Origin: Clostridium cavendishii DSM 21758
GTDB taxonomy: Bacteria; Bacillota; Clostridia; Clostridiales; Clostridiaceae
Assembly: GCF_900141845.1 (NCBI RefSeq)
Contig: NZ_FQZB01000005.1
Coordinates: forward strand, 186,001-250,000
Direction: 5' to 3'
DNA length: 64,000 nt
This document shows, one piece after another, positions 8,410-16,578 of this stretch (position 1 is its first letter; every line of letters begins with the position of its first letter). The position numbers and the translations under genes were made by a program. The notes beneath the pieces were generated by a model, which saw only the letters and a program-made list of their open reading frames with translations, was not told the DNA's origin and did not search any database.

Positions 8410-8883
8410 TTGCATAGAATTAATCTTTTATTGGAAAATGTTAAGTATAAAGAATTTTTGTGTAAATTGGAAAAATTAGAAGAAGGTAGAATATTCTGCA
8501 ATCATAATCTTCAGCATTTTTTAGATGTATCTAGAATAGCTTATATACTTTGTTTAGAAAATAAATTATCTGTAAATAAAGAAATAATTTATGCATTTGG
8601 TCTCTTACATGACATAGGAAGAGTTTTAGAATATGAAGAAGGTATACCACATGATAAAGCCTCTAAGGATATAGCCGAGGAGCTTTTGACAGAAGCTGAC
8701 TTTAATAAAGAGGAAATTCAGATTATTAGTCAAGCCATATTGAGCCATAGATTAGAAAAAACAACTGGACTTAATAATATATTTTTAATGGCAGACAAGT
8801 TATCAAGGGCTTGCTTTAATTGTAAAGCAGAGAAACTTTGTAAGTGGAAAGATGAAAAGAAAAATCTTTACATAAAAATTTAA
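8410..8883 (+). CDS. HD-domain phosphohydrolase in the folate operon
   Basis: 157 residues. An HD-type metal-dependent phosphohydrolase: H36 in LQHF, H67-D68 in LLHDIGR, H113 in LSHR and D129 in MADKLSR match the HD metal ligands. A Cys cluster (CFNCKAEKLC, C135-C144) follows, close to the C-terminus. The start is TTG, six bases after AGGAGGG; an ATG at 8404 is followed at once by a stop codon. It lies between folE and folP, exactly where a dihydroneopterin triphosphate pyrophosphatase or dihydroneopterin phosphatase would be needed, and no Nudix enzyme is in the operon. That role is inference. Confidence 0.8.
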   Translation: MHRINLLLENVKYKEFLCKLEKLEEGRIFCNHNLQHFLDVSRIAYILCLENKLSVNKEIIYAFGLLHDIGRVLEYEEGIPHDKASKDIAEELLTEADFNKEEIQIISQAILSHRLEKTTGLNNIFLMADKLSRACFNCKAEKLCKWKDEKKNLYIKI

Positions 8884-8899
8884 GAGAGAAGTGATTATT

Positions 8900-9706
8900 A
8901 TGAAAATAGGAAACACAGAATTTAACATAGGTGAAAGGACTTATGTTATGGGAATATTGAATGTAACTCCAGATTCTTTTTCAGATGGCGGTAAGTTTAA
9001 TGTGTTAGACAAAGCAATGGAACATGCTTTTCAGATGATAAATGAAGGTGTAGATATAATAGATATAGGTGGAGAATCTACAAGGCCTAATCATACAAAG
9101 GTATTAGAGGATGAAGAAATAAAAAGAGTAGTTCCTATAATAAAAGCCTTAAGGGAAAAGTCAGATATTCCAATATCAATAGATACTTACAAAGGAAAAG
9201 TTGCAGAAGAAGCTATTCTAGTAGGAGCGAATCTTATAAATGATGTGTGGGGATTTAAGAAGGACACTTATATGGCAAAGGTCGCTGCAAAATATGGAGT
9301 TCAATGTTGCCTTATGCATAATAGAGATAATACAGATTATGATGATATAATAGAAGACATGAAAAAAGATTTAGAGGAAAGTATAAAAATAGCTTTAGAT
9401 GCTGGTGTTAAAAAAGAAAATATAATTTTAGATCCAGGAATAGGTTTTGCCAAAACATATGAACAAAATTTAGAAGTTCTAAATAGACTAGAAGAATTAA
9501 ATAGTTTAGGATATCCAATATTACTTGGAACTTCAAGAAAATCTGTTATAGGTCTTACTTTAAATTTAGATGCTAGTGAAAGGTTAGAAGGAACCTTAGC
9601 TACTACGACCCTTGGAATTATGAAGGGGTGTGACTTCGTAAGAATACATGATGTACTTCAAAACAAGAGAGTTTGTGTTATGACAGATGCTATGGTTAGA
9701 AGATAA
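8900..9706 (+). CDS. folP: Dihydropteroate synthase
   Basis: About 268 residues. Joins p-aminobenzoate to hydroxymethyl-dihydropterin pyrophosphate; target of sulfonamides. TIM-barrel motifs: MGILNVTPDSFSDGG at the start, DIIDIGGESTRP near 55-65, IDTYKG near 95, ILDPGIGFAKT near 180, GTSRKS near 210, and the C-terminal RIHDV. A GTG at 8891 is in frame, but the ribosome site GAGAAGTGAT overlaps it; ATG at 8900 has proper spacing and is preferred. Confidence 0.95.
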   Translation: MKIGNTEFNIGERTYVMGILNVTPDSFSDGGKFNVLDKAMEHAFQMINEGVDIIDIGGESTRPNHTKVLEDEEIKRVVPIIKALREKSDIPISIDTYKGKVAEEAILVGANLINDVWGFKKDTYMAKVAAKYGVQCCLMHNRDNTDYDDIIEDMKKDLEESIKIALDAGVKKENIILDPGIGFAKTYEQNLEVLNRLEELNSLGYPILLGTSRKSVIGLTLNLDASERLEGTLATTTLGIMKGCDFVRIHDVLQNKRVCVMTDAMVRR

Positions 9707-9749
9707 AAAAATAATTTTATAAAAAGTTTTAATTTAGAAGGGGAAAATC

Positions 9750-10565
9750 ATGAATAAAATAATAATAAAAGATTTAGAAGCTTTTGCTCATCATGGAGTC
9801 TTTAAGGAGGAAAAAACTTTAGGTCAGAAGTTTTTAATTTGTTTAGAGTTAGAACTAGACACAAGGGCAGCAGCGAAATCTTGTGATTTACAAAAATCAG
9901 TCCATTATGGAGAACTTTCTCATAGAGTACTTGAAGAATTCGCAAGAGAAAGTTATGATTTACTAGAAACAGTGGCTGAAAATCTAGCTGAATTTATTCT
10001 TCTTGAATATAATTTAGTTAAAGCAGTTAAGGTCACTGTAAAAAAACCATGGGCACCTATACTTAGGAGTTTAGATACTGTATCCATTGAGATTTGTAGA
10101 AAATGGCATAGAGTATATATATCTTTAGGATCTAACCTTGGAAACAAGGAAGAAAACTTAAATAATGCTTTAAAATTAATGGAAGATTCAAATTATATAA
10201 ATATTTTAAAGGTTTCAAATTTTATAAAAACAGAACCTTGGGGATATGAAAATCAAGATGAATTTTTAAATGGTGTTTGTGAGATTAAAACTTTATTAAG
10301 TCCAAAAGAACTTGTGAAATTTTTACTTAATATAGAGGCAGAATTAAAAAGGGAAAGAACTATAAAGTGGGGACCTAGAACTATAGATTTAGATGTATTA
10401 CTTTATGATGATATGATAACAGAGGATGAAGAAATCTTAATTCCACATCCAAGAATGCATTTAAGAAGATTTGTTATGGAACCTCTAACAGAAATAGCAC
10501 CATATGTATTTCATCCTGTATTAAGAAAAAGAAACTATGAAATATTAGAAGCTTTACTAGGTTAA
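9750..10565 (+). CDS. folBK: FolB-FolK fusion: dihydroneopterin aldolase / HPPK
   Basis: 271 residues in two enzymes. Residues 1 to about 118 are dihydroneopterin aldolase (DLEAFAHHGVFKEEK, HYGELSH, VTVKKPWAPI); residues about 121-271 are 6-hydroxymethyl-7,8-dihydropterin pyrophosphokinase (YISLGSNLGNK, TEPWGYENQDEFLNGV, WGPRTIDLDVLLYDD, PHPRMHLRRFVMEPL). Together they turn dihydroneopterin into the pyrophosphorylated substrate of FolP, encoded just upstream. The fusion occurs in many clostridia. Last gene of the operon, with a strong terminator 77 bp downstream. Dihydrofolate synthase and reductase are not in the window. Confidence 0.95.
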   Translation: MNKIIIKDLEAFAHHGVFKEEKTLGQKFLICLELELDTRAAAKSCDLQKSVHYGELSHRVLEEFARESYDLLETVAENLAEFILLEYNLVKAVKVTVKKPWAPILRSLDTVSIEICRKWHRVYISLGSNLGNKEENLNNALKLMEDSNYINILKVSNFIKTEPWGYENQDEFLNGVCEIKTLLSPKELVKFLLNIEAELKRERTIKWGPRTIDLDVLLYDDMITEDEEILIPHPRMHLRRFVMEPLTEIAPYVFHPVLRKRNYEILEALLG

Positions 10566-10641
10566 ATTATAATATTTATATTTATGGAAGTGAAATTTAT
10601 TAAGAAAATTTCTGTTTGGTAAAATTAATTGGAATAATTTC

Positions 10642-10690
10642 AAAAAAGAGTATGATTATATAGAAGTGTATCTAAATCATACTCTTTTTT
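10642..10690. terminator. Bidirectional terminator
   Basis: A 16-bp perfect stem, 10642-10657 with 10675-10690, A6 on the left arm and T6 on the right. It separates folBK from the convergent lipoprotein gene. Confidence 0.9.
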
Positions 10691-10725
10691 GATATACATT
10701 GGAATTTTATTTATAAATGTTATGA

Positions 10726-11193
10726 TTATTTATCATAGACATATTTACAAAATTGTTCAAGTTTATAAGCGTCAGGCACGGTTTTTAAATCTACAAAATC
10801 TTCAGGAAAATTACCATCCCAAGGGAAAACTGAAATTATGTTATTACTATAAATATTAATAACATATTTTTTAGAATTTTGATTTATAAAAAGTTTATAC
10901 ATAGGCTTTTCTTTTAAGTCAGTAGGCTTGTCTATAAAATTATTAGTAGTTAGACTTTTTATAGTACTTTTTAAAATATACTTGTCCTCATCTTTTACAA
11001 TAACATTCTTATAAAGATTTGTATCTAACATAGTGAAATCATAATTGTTATCTTTAACTGCTTTATATAAAAGTTCAGTATAATACCCTTTGTGTGGTTT
11101 ATTTTCTAAATTTATATATTTAGGATCAGAGCAACCATATAAAGCTATTGAAAAATTTAAAACTATAAATATTAACAACATGCGTTTTTTCAA
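10726..11193 (-). CDS. Small lipoprotein, DUF4883-like
   Basis: About 155 residues with a basic start, a hydrophobic segment (LLIFIVLNFSIALYGC) and a lipobox ending LYGC, so it should be lipid-anchored on the outer face of the membrane. The rest is a soluble domain rich in Lys, Asn and Tyr. It resembles the clostridial DUF4883 lipoproteins as I remember them; function unknown. The start is TTG at 11193, five bases after AGAGGTGA; an in-frame GTG at 11202 lies inside that ribosome site. Confidence 0.65.
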   Translation of the reverse strand: MKKRMLLIFIVLNFSIALYGCSDPKYINLENKPHKGYYTELLYKAVKDNNYDFTMLDTNLYKNVIVKDEDKYILKSTIKSLTTNNFIDKPTDLKEKPMYKLFINQNSKKYVINIYSNNIISVFPWDGNFPEDFVDLKTVPDAYKLEQFCKYVYDK

Positions 11194-11302
11194 ATAAATC
11201 ACCTCTTAAGATTAATTTATGAAATATCTCTTTTGGTTAGAACAAAATTATAAATTTTAGAATATACTACAGAGGATAATAATTATTACGTTGGGACTAG
11301 CG

Positions 11303-11734
11303 ATGAAAATAGGAATCGATATAAATAATCAATTTATTAGATTAAATTTAAAATATAGATTAAAGAAGATTAATCATGTTGTAGTAGATTTTTCAGAAAT
11401 TAATGCAGCATCTTTAGGAGAGCGATTATATAAAAAGTCAATTATGGCAAATCAAATTAAGGTGGACTTATTTATAAATATAACTACAATTGAGAATTTC
11501 CAAGATGAATTCATTATTTTTAGTAAGCTTCAGGATCAATTTGTAATAAATATAGAGAAGGAATTAAAAAAATTTTTTAATTCTAAAAAAGTTTCATTAA
11601 GAGATGGAGCGTATTTATATATTATAAAAAATATAAAGGCTACAGCATATATTATAAATATACCTAAAAATTTAAATTATGATGAGTCTTTAGGCTTTGC
11701 AAATTGTATTTATGATTCAATAATAAAGCAATAA
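11303..11734 (+). CDS. Degenerate N-acetylmuramoyl-L-alanine amidase-like protein (Amidase_3 fold)
   Basis: About 143 residues, cytosolic by lack of a signal. Two stretches match the Amidase_3 fold: LGERLYKKSIMANQIKVDLFINI corresponds to the LSERV..AN..GADLFISIHAN region (given in two parts of the family pattern), and DGAYLYIIKNIKATAYIINIP to the later FYVLR....PAVLVE..F region. The zinc-binding His after FISI and the catalytic Glu in VE are both absent, replaced by Asn/Thr and Asn. It is too short to hold the usual N-terminal zinc motif. Probably non-enzymatic. Start uncertain: TTG at 11291 or ATG at 11303; neither has a strong ribosome site. Confidence 0.55.
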   Translation: MKIGIDINNQFIRLNLKYRLKKINHVVVDFSEINAASLGERLYKKSIMANQIKVDLFINITTIENFQDEFIIFSKLQDQFVINIEKELKKFFNSKKVSLRDGAYLYIIKNIKATAYIINIPKNLNYDESLGFANCIYDSIIKQ

Positions 11735-11747
11735 TTTATTAAATAAA

Positions 11748-11792
11748 AATAATTCTATTATTGCAATTTAAAGATAACAGAATTATTTTTTT
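11748..11792 (+). terminator. Rho-independent terminator
   Basis: AATAATTCT and AGAATTATT arms (11748-11756, 11779-11787, extended past one mismatch) followed by T7. Confidence 0.8.
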
Positions 11793-11821
11793 AATTACAT
11801 TTTCTATAAAATTTATGTAGT

Positions 11822-11859
11822 AAAAAAACACACCAAAATTACATTAATTATTTTGGTGT
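11822..11859 (-). terminator. Terminator of the minus-strand membrane gene
   Basis: A 10-bp stem, 11830-11839 with 11850-11859; on the minus strand it is followed by a run of T. Confidence 0.85.
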
Positions 11860-11877
11860 AAGTTAATATAAAAGATA

Positions 11878-12279
11878 TTAGTTGCATTCTGGGCTTTTAC
11901 AACGACTTATTAAAAAGCCTACTGATGAAAATAGTAGGTTTCTAATTTCAATAATGGCCGGACTATTTTGATCAATATAAATTAAGTCACTTAATATTGT
12001 CATAGTTAAGGTTACAAAACCAATAATACTACAAACCGCAATTTGAAATTTCTTATTTCTAAAATTTTCATTAGTTATTATTTGTTCACCAAAAATATAT
12101 CCAAATATAGAAGATAAAACTGAGCGAACTGCAAGACTAGAAGGTGTAGAAAAATTACTATTAAAGAAAATGGATATTGAGGTGTGTAGTAATGCTATAA
12201 AACCTAGACTTGTTAAAACTTTTGTAGCACTACATTGTTTGTTCCATATACTTTTTAATGAAGAAAATATCTTAAGCAT
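11878..12279 (-). CDS. Small membrane protein of unknown function
   Basis: 133 residues. About three hydrophobic segments (around 22-40, 52-66, 80-100) and a short fourth near 113-125, with a Cys-rich end CKSPEC. I recognise no family. Ribosome site AGAGGTGAT just before ATG. A single-gene unit with its own terminator, convergent with the amidase-like gene and divergent from the pyruvate-kinase-like gene. Confidence 0.6.
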   Translation of the reverse strand: MLKIFSSLKSIWNKQCSATKVLTSLGFIALLHTSISIFFNSNFSTPSSLAVRSVLSSIFGYIFGEQIITNENFRNKKFQIAVCSIIGFVTLTMTILSDLIYIDQNSPAIIEIRNLLFSSVGFLISRCKSPECN

Positions 12280-12388
12280 ATTATCACCTCTACTTATATT
12301 ATGTTATGTAATAATTTAAAATTTGTGAATATAAAAAGAAAATAAAAAATATAAATATTAGTATGTAATAATTTTAGGGGAGATACTT

Positions 12389-13444
12389 ATGTATATTATA
12401 GCTACTATTGGCCCTAAATCTTCAAATGAGGATATGCTTGAGAAGATAATAAAAGGGGGAGCTACTTGTATAAGGCTTAATTTTTCTCATGGAGGATATG
12501 GAAGAATTGAGGATACAATAGATTATCTTAGAAGGTATAGTAAAAATACTCTCATAATGGGAGATCTTCAGGGAAATAAAGTTAGGGTTTCTATGCTTTT
12601 AACAGAAGCTTTTTATGCTAAAGAAGGTAAGGTTATTTATTTTTGTTCGGAAGATGATTATTATGAGATTAAGTCAAAATGGAAGCTTGATGAAAGATTA
12701 GTACCACTAAATATAGGAAGAGATCATATTGTTAATGGAAGTTATAAAAAATTATATATGAAGGACGGTACTATGGAATTTAGTATAATGGCTAGAACAC
12801 AAAAACTTGTAAAGACCAAAGTTAAAAGTGGAGGAATGATTAGAGCAGAGAAAGGATGCAATTTGCCAGGTATAAATAGAAAAAATTGGGGACTTTCTAT
12901 TAAGGATAAAGAAGATATAGATTATGCATTAAGTAAAAATATTGATATTTTATGTTATTCTTATTGTTGTTATAAAGAAGAATGTTTGGAGTTCAAGGAA
13001 TATGTGTTTTCAAAATACAACCTTGGAGTAATAAATAAAATACCAAAGCTTTGGGGAAAAATAGAAACTAAAGAAGGTGTAGAGAATTTAAAGGATATTT
13101 TGGAGATTCTGGATGGCATAGTTGTTGGTAGAGGGGATTTGGTTCCAGAAACAAATCTTTATCATATACCAATACTTCAAGATAAGATAGTTTTAACAGC
13201 TAAAAACTTTAATAAAGATATAATTATAGCAACTCATGTTTTGGATACTATGAAAGAAGAATTTAAGCCTACTGTAAATGAATTAAATGATATATATATT
13301 CTTTTGAAGCATGGGGTTAGTGGTTTTATATTAACAAGTGAAACAACAATAGGTAAAAATCATTTTGCTACTGCCAAAACATTAAAATCGGTAGTTGACT
13401 TTTATTCAAAAATAATAAATAAAGGGAAAAATAATAGAACCTAG
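12389..13444 (+). CDS. Pyruvate-kinase-like protein lacking the C-terminal domain
   Basis: 351 residues against 470-590 for true pyruvate kinases. It covers the A barrel and the inserted B domain: ATIGPKSS (4-12), RLNFSHG (29-35), GDLQGNKVR (58-66), KGCNLPG (155-161), KIETKEG with the catalytic-type K224 and metal-type E226, GRGDLVPE with D250, ATHVLDTM (281-288). The regulatory C domain after about residue 345 is missing. Several core positions differ from pyruvate kinase (LDTKGPEIR becomes GDLQGNKVR; ASF becomes YSY), so it may act on another enol or phosphoryl substrate, or be regulatory. Ribosome site GGGGAGA. Monocistronic. Confidence 0.75.
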   Translation: MYIIATIGPKSSNEDMLEKIIKGGATCIRLNFSHGGYGRIEDTIDYLRRYSKNTLIMGDLQGNKVRVSMLLTEAFYAKEGKVIYFCSEDDYYEIKSKWKLDERLVPLNIGRDHIVNGSYKKLYMKDGTMEFSIMARTQKLVKTKVKSGGMIRAEKGCNLPGINRKNWGLSIKDKEDIDYALSKNIDILCYSYCCYKEECLEFKEYVFSKYNLGVINKIPKLWGKIETKEGVENLKDILEILDGIVVGRGDLVPETNLYHIPILQDKIVLTAKNFNKDIIIATHVLDTMKEEFKPTVNELNDIYILLKHGVSGFILTSETTIGKNHFATAKTLKSVVDFYSKIINKGKNNRT

Positions 13445-13570
13445 TGTTATAAAGTGATAATCTAATGTTAAAAATACATAAAAAAGATTAATCTTTAGAA
13501 AATACTAGAATAATTATAAATTTAAATAGTCATAATATATAATGTAATAACTTAATTATAACTTGTGTCT

Positions 13571-13608
13571 AAAAACTAAGGAAGAGTAATCTACCTTAGT
13601 TTTTATTT
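13571..13608. terminator. Rho-independent terminator
   Basis: An 11-bp stem AAAAACTAAGG (13571-13581) with CCTTAGTTTTT (13594-13604), T-rich on both strands' exits, so probably bidirectional: pyruvate-kinase-like gene from the left, possible small minus ORF from the right. Confidence 0.85.
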
Positions 13609-13663
13609 TAAGTTTAGATAATCAAATGATAAATTTGATTATTTGAATTTAGTAACATAGTAA

Positions 13664-13783
13664 TTATTTTAAATATAGTATTAGGTTAAAACAATATAAT
13701 ATGAAAAATATAATAAGCATAGATATAGTTGCAAATATAATTGAGCCATCTAAATTTATTAAAAATTTTTTTATTGATTGAAT
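13664..13783 (-). CDS. Possible 39-residue single-pass membrane protein with an ATT start
   Basis: On the minus strand a good ribosome site (AGAGGTGAT, about 13787-13796) is followed after TTT by ATT, which opens a frame of 39 codons. The peptide has a short basic start (QSIKKFLINLDGS), then one continuous hydrophobic segment (IIFATISMLIIFFILYCFNL) and a final Lys. No ATG, GTG or TTG lies in that frame near the ribosome site. Either AUU is used as start, as in infC, or a former ATG has mutated. A 3' terminator lies at 13571-13608. Identity unknown. Confidence 0.4.
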   Translation of the reverse strand: MQSIKKFLINLDGSIIFATISMLIIFFILYCFNLILYLK

Positions 13784-13909
13784 AAAATCACCTCTTTAGT
13801 TGAAATTATTGACAAAAAGAAAATTTTAATTCAATAAACTATTAAAAAATTCAATAGTTCTTAAAAAATAGAATTATATGATTTAATTTCACTTAATGTA
13901 AAAAAATTC

Positions 13910-13938
13910 TTGTTGTTAAAAATAATTTGTGATATATT
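13910..13938 (+). promoter_or_regulatory. Promoter of the pan operon
   Basis: TTGTTG (13910-13915), 17-bp spacer, TATATT (13933-13938). This predicts a start near 13945, at the first base of the structured leader. Confidence 0.65.
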
Positions 13939-13944
13939 TATCAT

Positions 13945-14028
13945 GGGTGGTATCTAAAAAATAGAACCGCACCTTAATAAGTTTGAAGAATTTAAGGGCA
14001 CACTAACAAAGTATAAGGTGGTGATGCT
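13945..14028 (+). promoter_or_regulatory. Structured pan-operon leader RNA, candidate Pan motif / translational switch
   Basis: The 84-base leader contains CACC(TTA) at 13970-13976, which can pair in three exclusive ways: with GGTG at 13946-13949 (first hairpin, inner stem TCTA/TAGA), through CCTTAA with TTAAGG at 13992-13997 (second hairpin), or as CACCTTA with TAAGGTG at 14014-14020, which is the panG ribosome site. This is the layout of a translation-controlling leader. Tandem hairpin Pan-motif RNAs are known upstream of Firmicute pan genes; whether this is one was not tested. Confidence 0.5.
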
Positions 14029-14880
14029 ATGAAAATAGGCTTTCTAGGAGCAGGTAAGGTTGGTGTATCCCTAGGAAAGTATTTTAAAATAAAAGGTTTA
14101 AATTTAAGTGGTTATTATTCTAGAAAACTTGCATCCAGTCAATTTGGAGCAGGATTTACAGATAGTAAATACTATACTTCATTTCAAAAATTTATAGTTG
14201 AAAGTGATATTATATTCATAACTACTACAGATAATGAAGTTGTCAATTGCTATAATAAACTTTCAAACTTTGATTTAAGAGGTAAAATTCTTATAAACAC
14301 TTCAGGCTCAATTTCTTCAAAAGAATTCTCTAAAGCTAGGGAATTAGGTGCGTACTCCTATTCTTTACATCCAATTTATCCATTCCCAGATAAAGAAACA
14401 TCATATAAAAATTTAAACCAAGCTGTATTTACATTAGAAGGACAAGCTGAAAAATTAAATATTATTTACGAAATTATAACCTCACTAGGAAATGATGTTG
14501 TTATTTTAAATGGTGATAAAACTACATATCATTTAGCTTGCGTTATGGCTTCTAATTTAATGTTAGCTCTAACATCTAAAGCCATAAATTATTTAAAGCT
14601 TTTAGGGTTTACTGAAGAGAGCGCCATATCAATTTTAATACCCTTAATAAAGAGTAATTTTCAATCTATTGAACAGGTTGGACTTGTTAATTCTTTAACT
14701 GGTCCTGTTTTAAGATATGATAGTTTAACTATAAAGAAGCATTTAGAGGTTATTAATTTAGAGGATGCTCAATTTTATAAGGATCTTTCTTTAGAACTTT
14801 TATCTTTAGCTATTAAAAAGAATGGAGAAAATCAAGGTTATGCAGAACTTAAAAGGATTCTAGGAGGAATAAATTTATGA
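14029..14880 (+). CDS. panG: PanG-type ketopantoate reductase (Rossmann fold plus DUF2520)
   Basis: 283 residues. N-terminal NAD(P) Rossmann domain (MKIGFLGAGKVGVSLGKYF, then DIIFITTTDNEV near 65-75) and a C-terminal DUF2520 helical domain (SLHPIYPFPD near 122, YHLACVMASNLMLAL near 175). This is the family of the alternative ketopantoate reductase PanG known from Francisella, not PanE. Its place as first gene of panG-panB-panC-panD supports reduction of ketopantoate to pantoate with NAD(P)H. Overlaps panB by ATGA. Ribosome site AAGGTGGTGAT can be masked by the leader. Confidence 0.8.
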   Translation: MKIGFLGAGKVGVSLGKYFKIKGLNLSGYYSRKLASSQFGAGFTDSKYYTSFQKFIVESDIIFITTTDNEVVNCYNKLSNFDLRGKILINTSGSISSKEFSKARELGAYSYSLHPIYPFPDKETSYKNLNQAVFTLEGQAEKLNIIYEIITSLGNDVVILNGDKTTYHLACVMASNLMLALTSKAINYLKLLGFTEESAISILIPLIKSNFQSIEQVGLVNSLTGPVLRYDSLTIKKHLEVINLEDAQFYKDLSLELLSLAIKKNGENQGYAELKRILGGINL

Positions 14881-15701
14881 AAAATACGACTGCCAGTTTT
14901 GTAGAAATGAAGAGAACAGGAGAAAGAATTTCTATGTTAACTGCATATGATTATTCTACAGCAAGATTAATTGATGAAAGTAATATTAATGGTATTTTAG
15001 TTGGAGATTCATTAGGAATGGTATGTTTAGGATATGAAAATACATTATCTGTAACTATGGAAGATATGATTCATCATACAAGGGCTGTAGCTAGAGGAGT
15101 TAAAAATGCACTAGTAGTTTCGGATATGCCTTTTATGAGTTATACCAATATAGATGATGCTGTAAAAAATGCAGGACGACTTATAAAAGAAGGGTTTGCT
15201 GGAGCTGTAAAGCTAGAGGGTGGAGCTAAAGTCAAGAATCAAGTTAGAGCAATAGTAGATGCTCAAATTCCTGTTATGGGTCATATTGGGTTAACACCAC
15301 AATCTATAAATGTTTTTGGTGGGTTTAAAGTACAGGGAAAAAGTGAAGAGGCAGCAAGGTCAATAATAGAGGATGCTAAATTACTTCAAGAAGCTGGAGC
15401 TTTTGCAATTGTACTTGAATGTATACCAAGTGATCTTGCAAAAATTATATCAAATGAACTTTACATACCAACAATAGGTATAGGTGCTGGACCAGGATGT
15501 GATGGCCAAATTTTAGTTTATCAAGATATGATATCAATGTTTTCATCTTTTAAACCAAAATTTGTTAAGGAATATGCAAATGTAGGGTCTATTATGAGAG
15601 AATCATTTATGAGTTATGACAAGGAAGTTAAAAATGGTGTATTTCCAGGAGAAAAGCATTGTTTCAAAATAGAAGAAAGCATTATAAATAAATTATATTA
15701 G
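14877..15701 (+). CDS. panB: 3-methyl-2-oxobutanoate hydroxymethyltransferase
   Basis: 274 residues, transfers a one-carbon unit from methylene-tetrahydrofolate to 2-oxoisovalerate giving ketopantoate. TIM-barrel motifs: LTAYDYSTARLID near 22, GDSLGMV near 44, KLEGG near 112, MGHIGLTPQ near 137, ECIPSD near 181, IGIGAGPGCDGQILV near 200. Full length. Translationally coupled to panG. Confidence 0.96.
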   Translation: MKNTTASFVEMKRTGERISMLTAYDYSTARLIDESNINGILVGDSLGMVCLGYENTLSVTMEDMIHHTRAVARGVKNALVVSDMPFMSYTNIDDAVKNAGRLIKEGFAGAVKLEGGAKVKNQVRAIVDAQIPVMGHIGLTPQSINVFGGFKVQGKSEEAARSIIEDAKLLQEAGAFAIVLECIPSDLAKIISNELYIPTIGIGAGPGCDGQILVYQDMISMFSSFKPKFVKEYANVGSIMRESFMSYDKEVKNGVFPGEKHCFKIEESIINKLY

Positions 15702-15709
15702 GAGGATTT

Positions 15710-16558
15710 ATGAGAACATTATATACTATAAACCAGATGAAACAAAAAGTTAAAGAGTGGAAAAGACAAGGATTAACTATCGGATTTGTACCTACTATGG
15801 GATATTTGCATGAGGGACATGCTTCTTTAATAAGAAAGGCTAGTAGTGAATGTGATAGAGTTGTGGTTTCAACTTTTGTTAATCCTATCCAGTTTGGACC
15901 GAATGAAGATTTAGATAAATATCCTAGGGATCAAGAAAGAGATGAGGAAGTCTGTATTAAAAATGGTGCTGATGTAATGTTCTTTCCAAGCGTTTTGGAA
16001 ATGTATGGTGAAGATAGAAAAACAACAGTTTCAGTTATTGGCTTAACAGCTGGACTTTGTGGAGCTAAAAGACCAGGACATTTTGATGGAGTAACTACAA
16101 TTTTAACAAAATTGTTCAATATAATAACACCAAAGAAAGCTTATTTTGGAGAAAAAGATATCCAACAGCTTATGGTAGTAAAAAAGATGGTAAAAGATTT
16201 AAATATGGATGTAAAAATAATTGGATGTCCTATTGTTAGAGAAGAGGATGGACTTGCAAAGAGTTCTAGAAATAAGTATTTAAATCAAGAAGAGAGGAAA
16301 GCCGCATTAGTTTTATCAAAAAGCTTAAATAAGGCAAGAGAATATATAATTAATAATAAAAATAAGGAAATACTAGCCACTGAAGTAAAAGAAATAATAG
16401 CAAAAGAAATAAGTACAGAAGATTTAGCAAAAATTGATTATATAGAAATTGTAGATAAAGAAAATATTGCCGAAGTAAATATGATAAAGGATGAAATTTT
16501 GGTAGCTATAGCCGTATATATTGGTAAGATAAGGCTAATAGATAATTTTATTTTATAA
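15710..16558 (+). CDS. panC: Pantothenate synthetase
   Basis: 282 residues, ATP-dependent condensation of pantoate and beta-alanine. PTMGYLHEGHASLI holds the HxGH ATP motif, followed by FVNPIQFGPNEDLDKYPR, FGEKDIQQL and GLAKSSRNKYL (KMSKS-like). Full length; AGGAGG site nine bases after the panB stop. Confidence 0.96.
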   Translation: MRTLYTINQMKQKVKEWKRQGLTIGFVPTMGYLHEGHASLIRKASSECDRVVVSTFVNPIQFGPNEDLDKYPRDQERDEEVCIKNGADVMFFPSVLEMYGEDRKTTVSVIGLTAGLCGAKRPGHFDGVTTILTKLFNIITPKKAYFGEKDIQQLMVVKKMVKDLNMDVKIIGCPIVREEDGLAKSSRNKYLNQEERKAALVLSKSLNKAREYIINNKNKEILATEVKEIIAKEISTEDLAKIDYIEIVDKENIAEVNMIKDEILVAIAVYIGKIRLIDNFIL

Positions 16559-16578
16559 AATATAAGGGAGAAATACTT

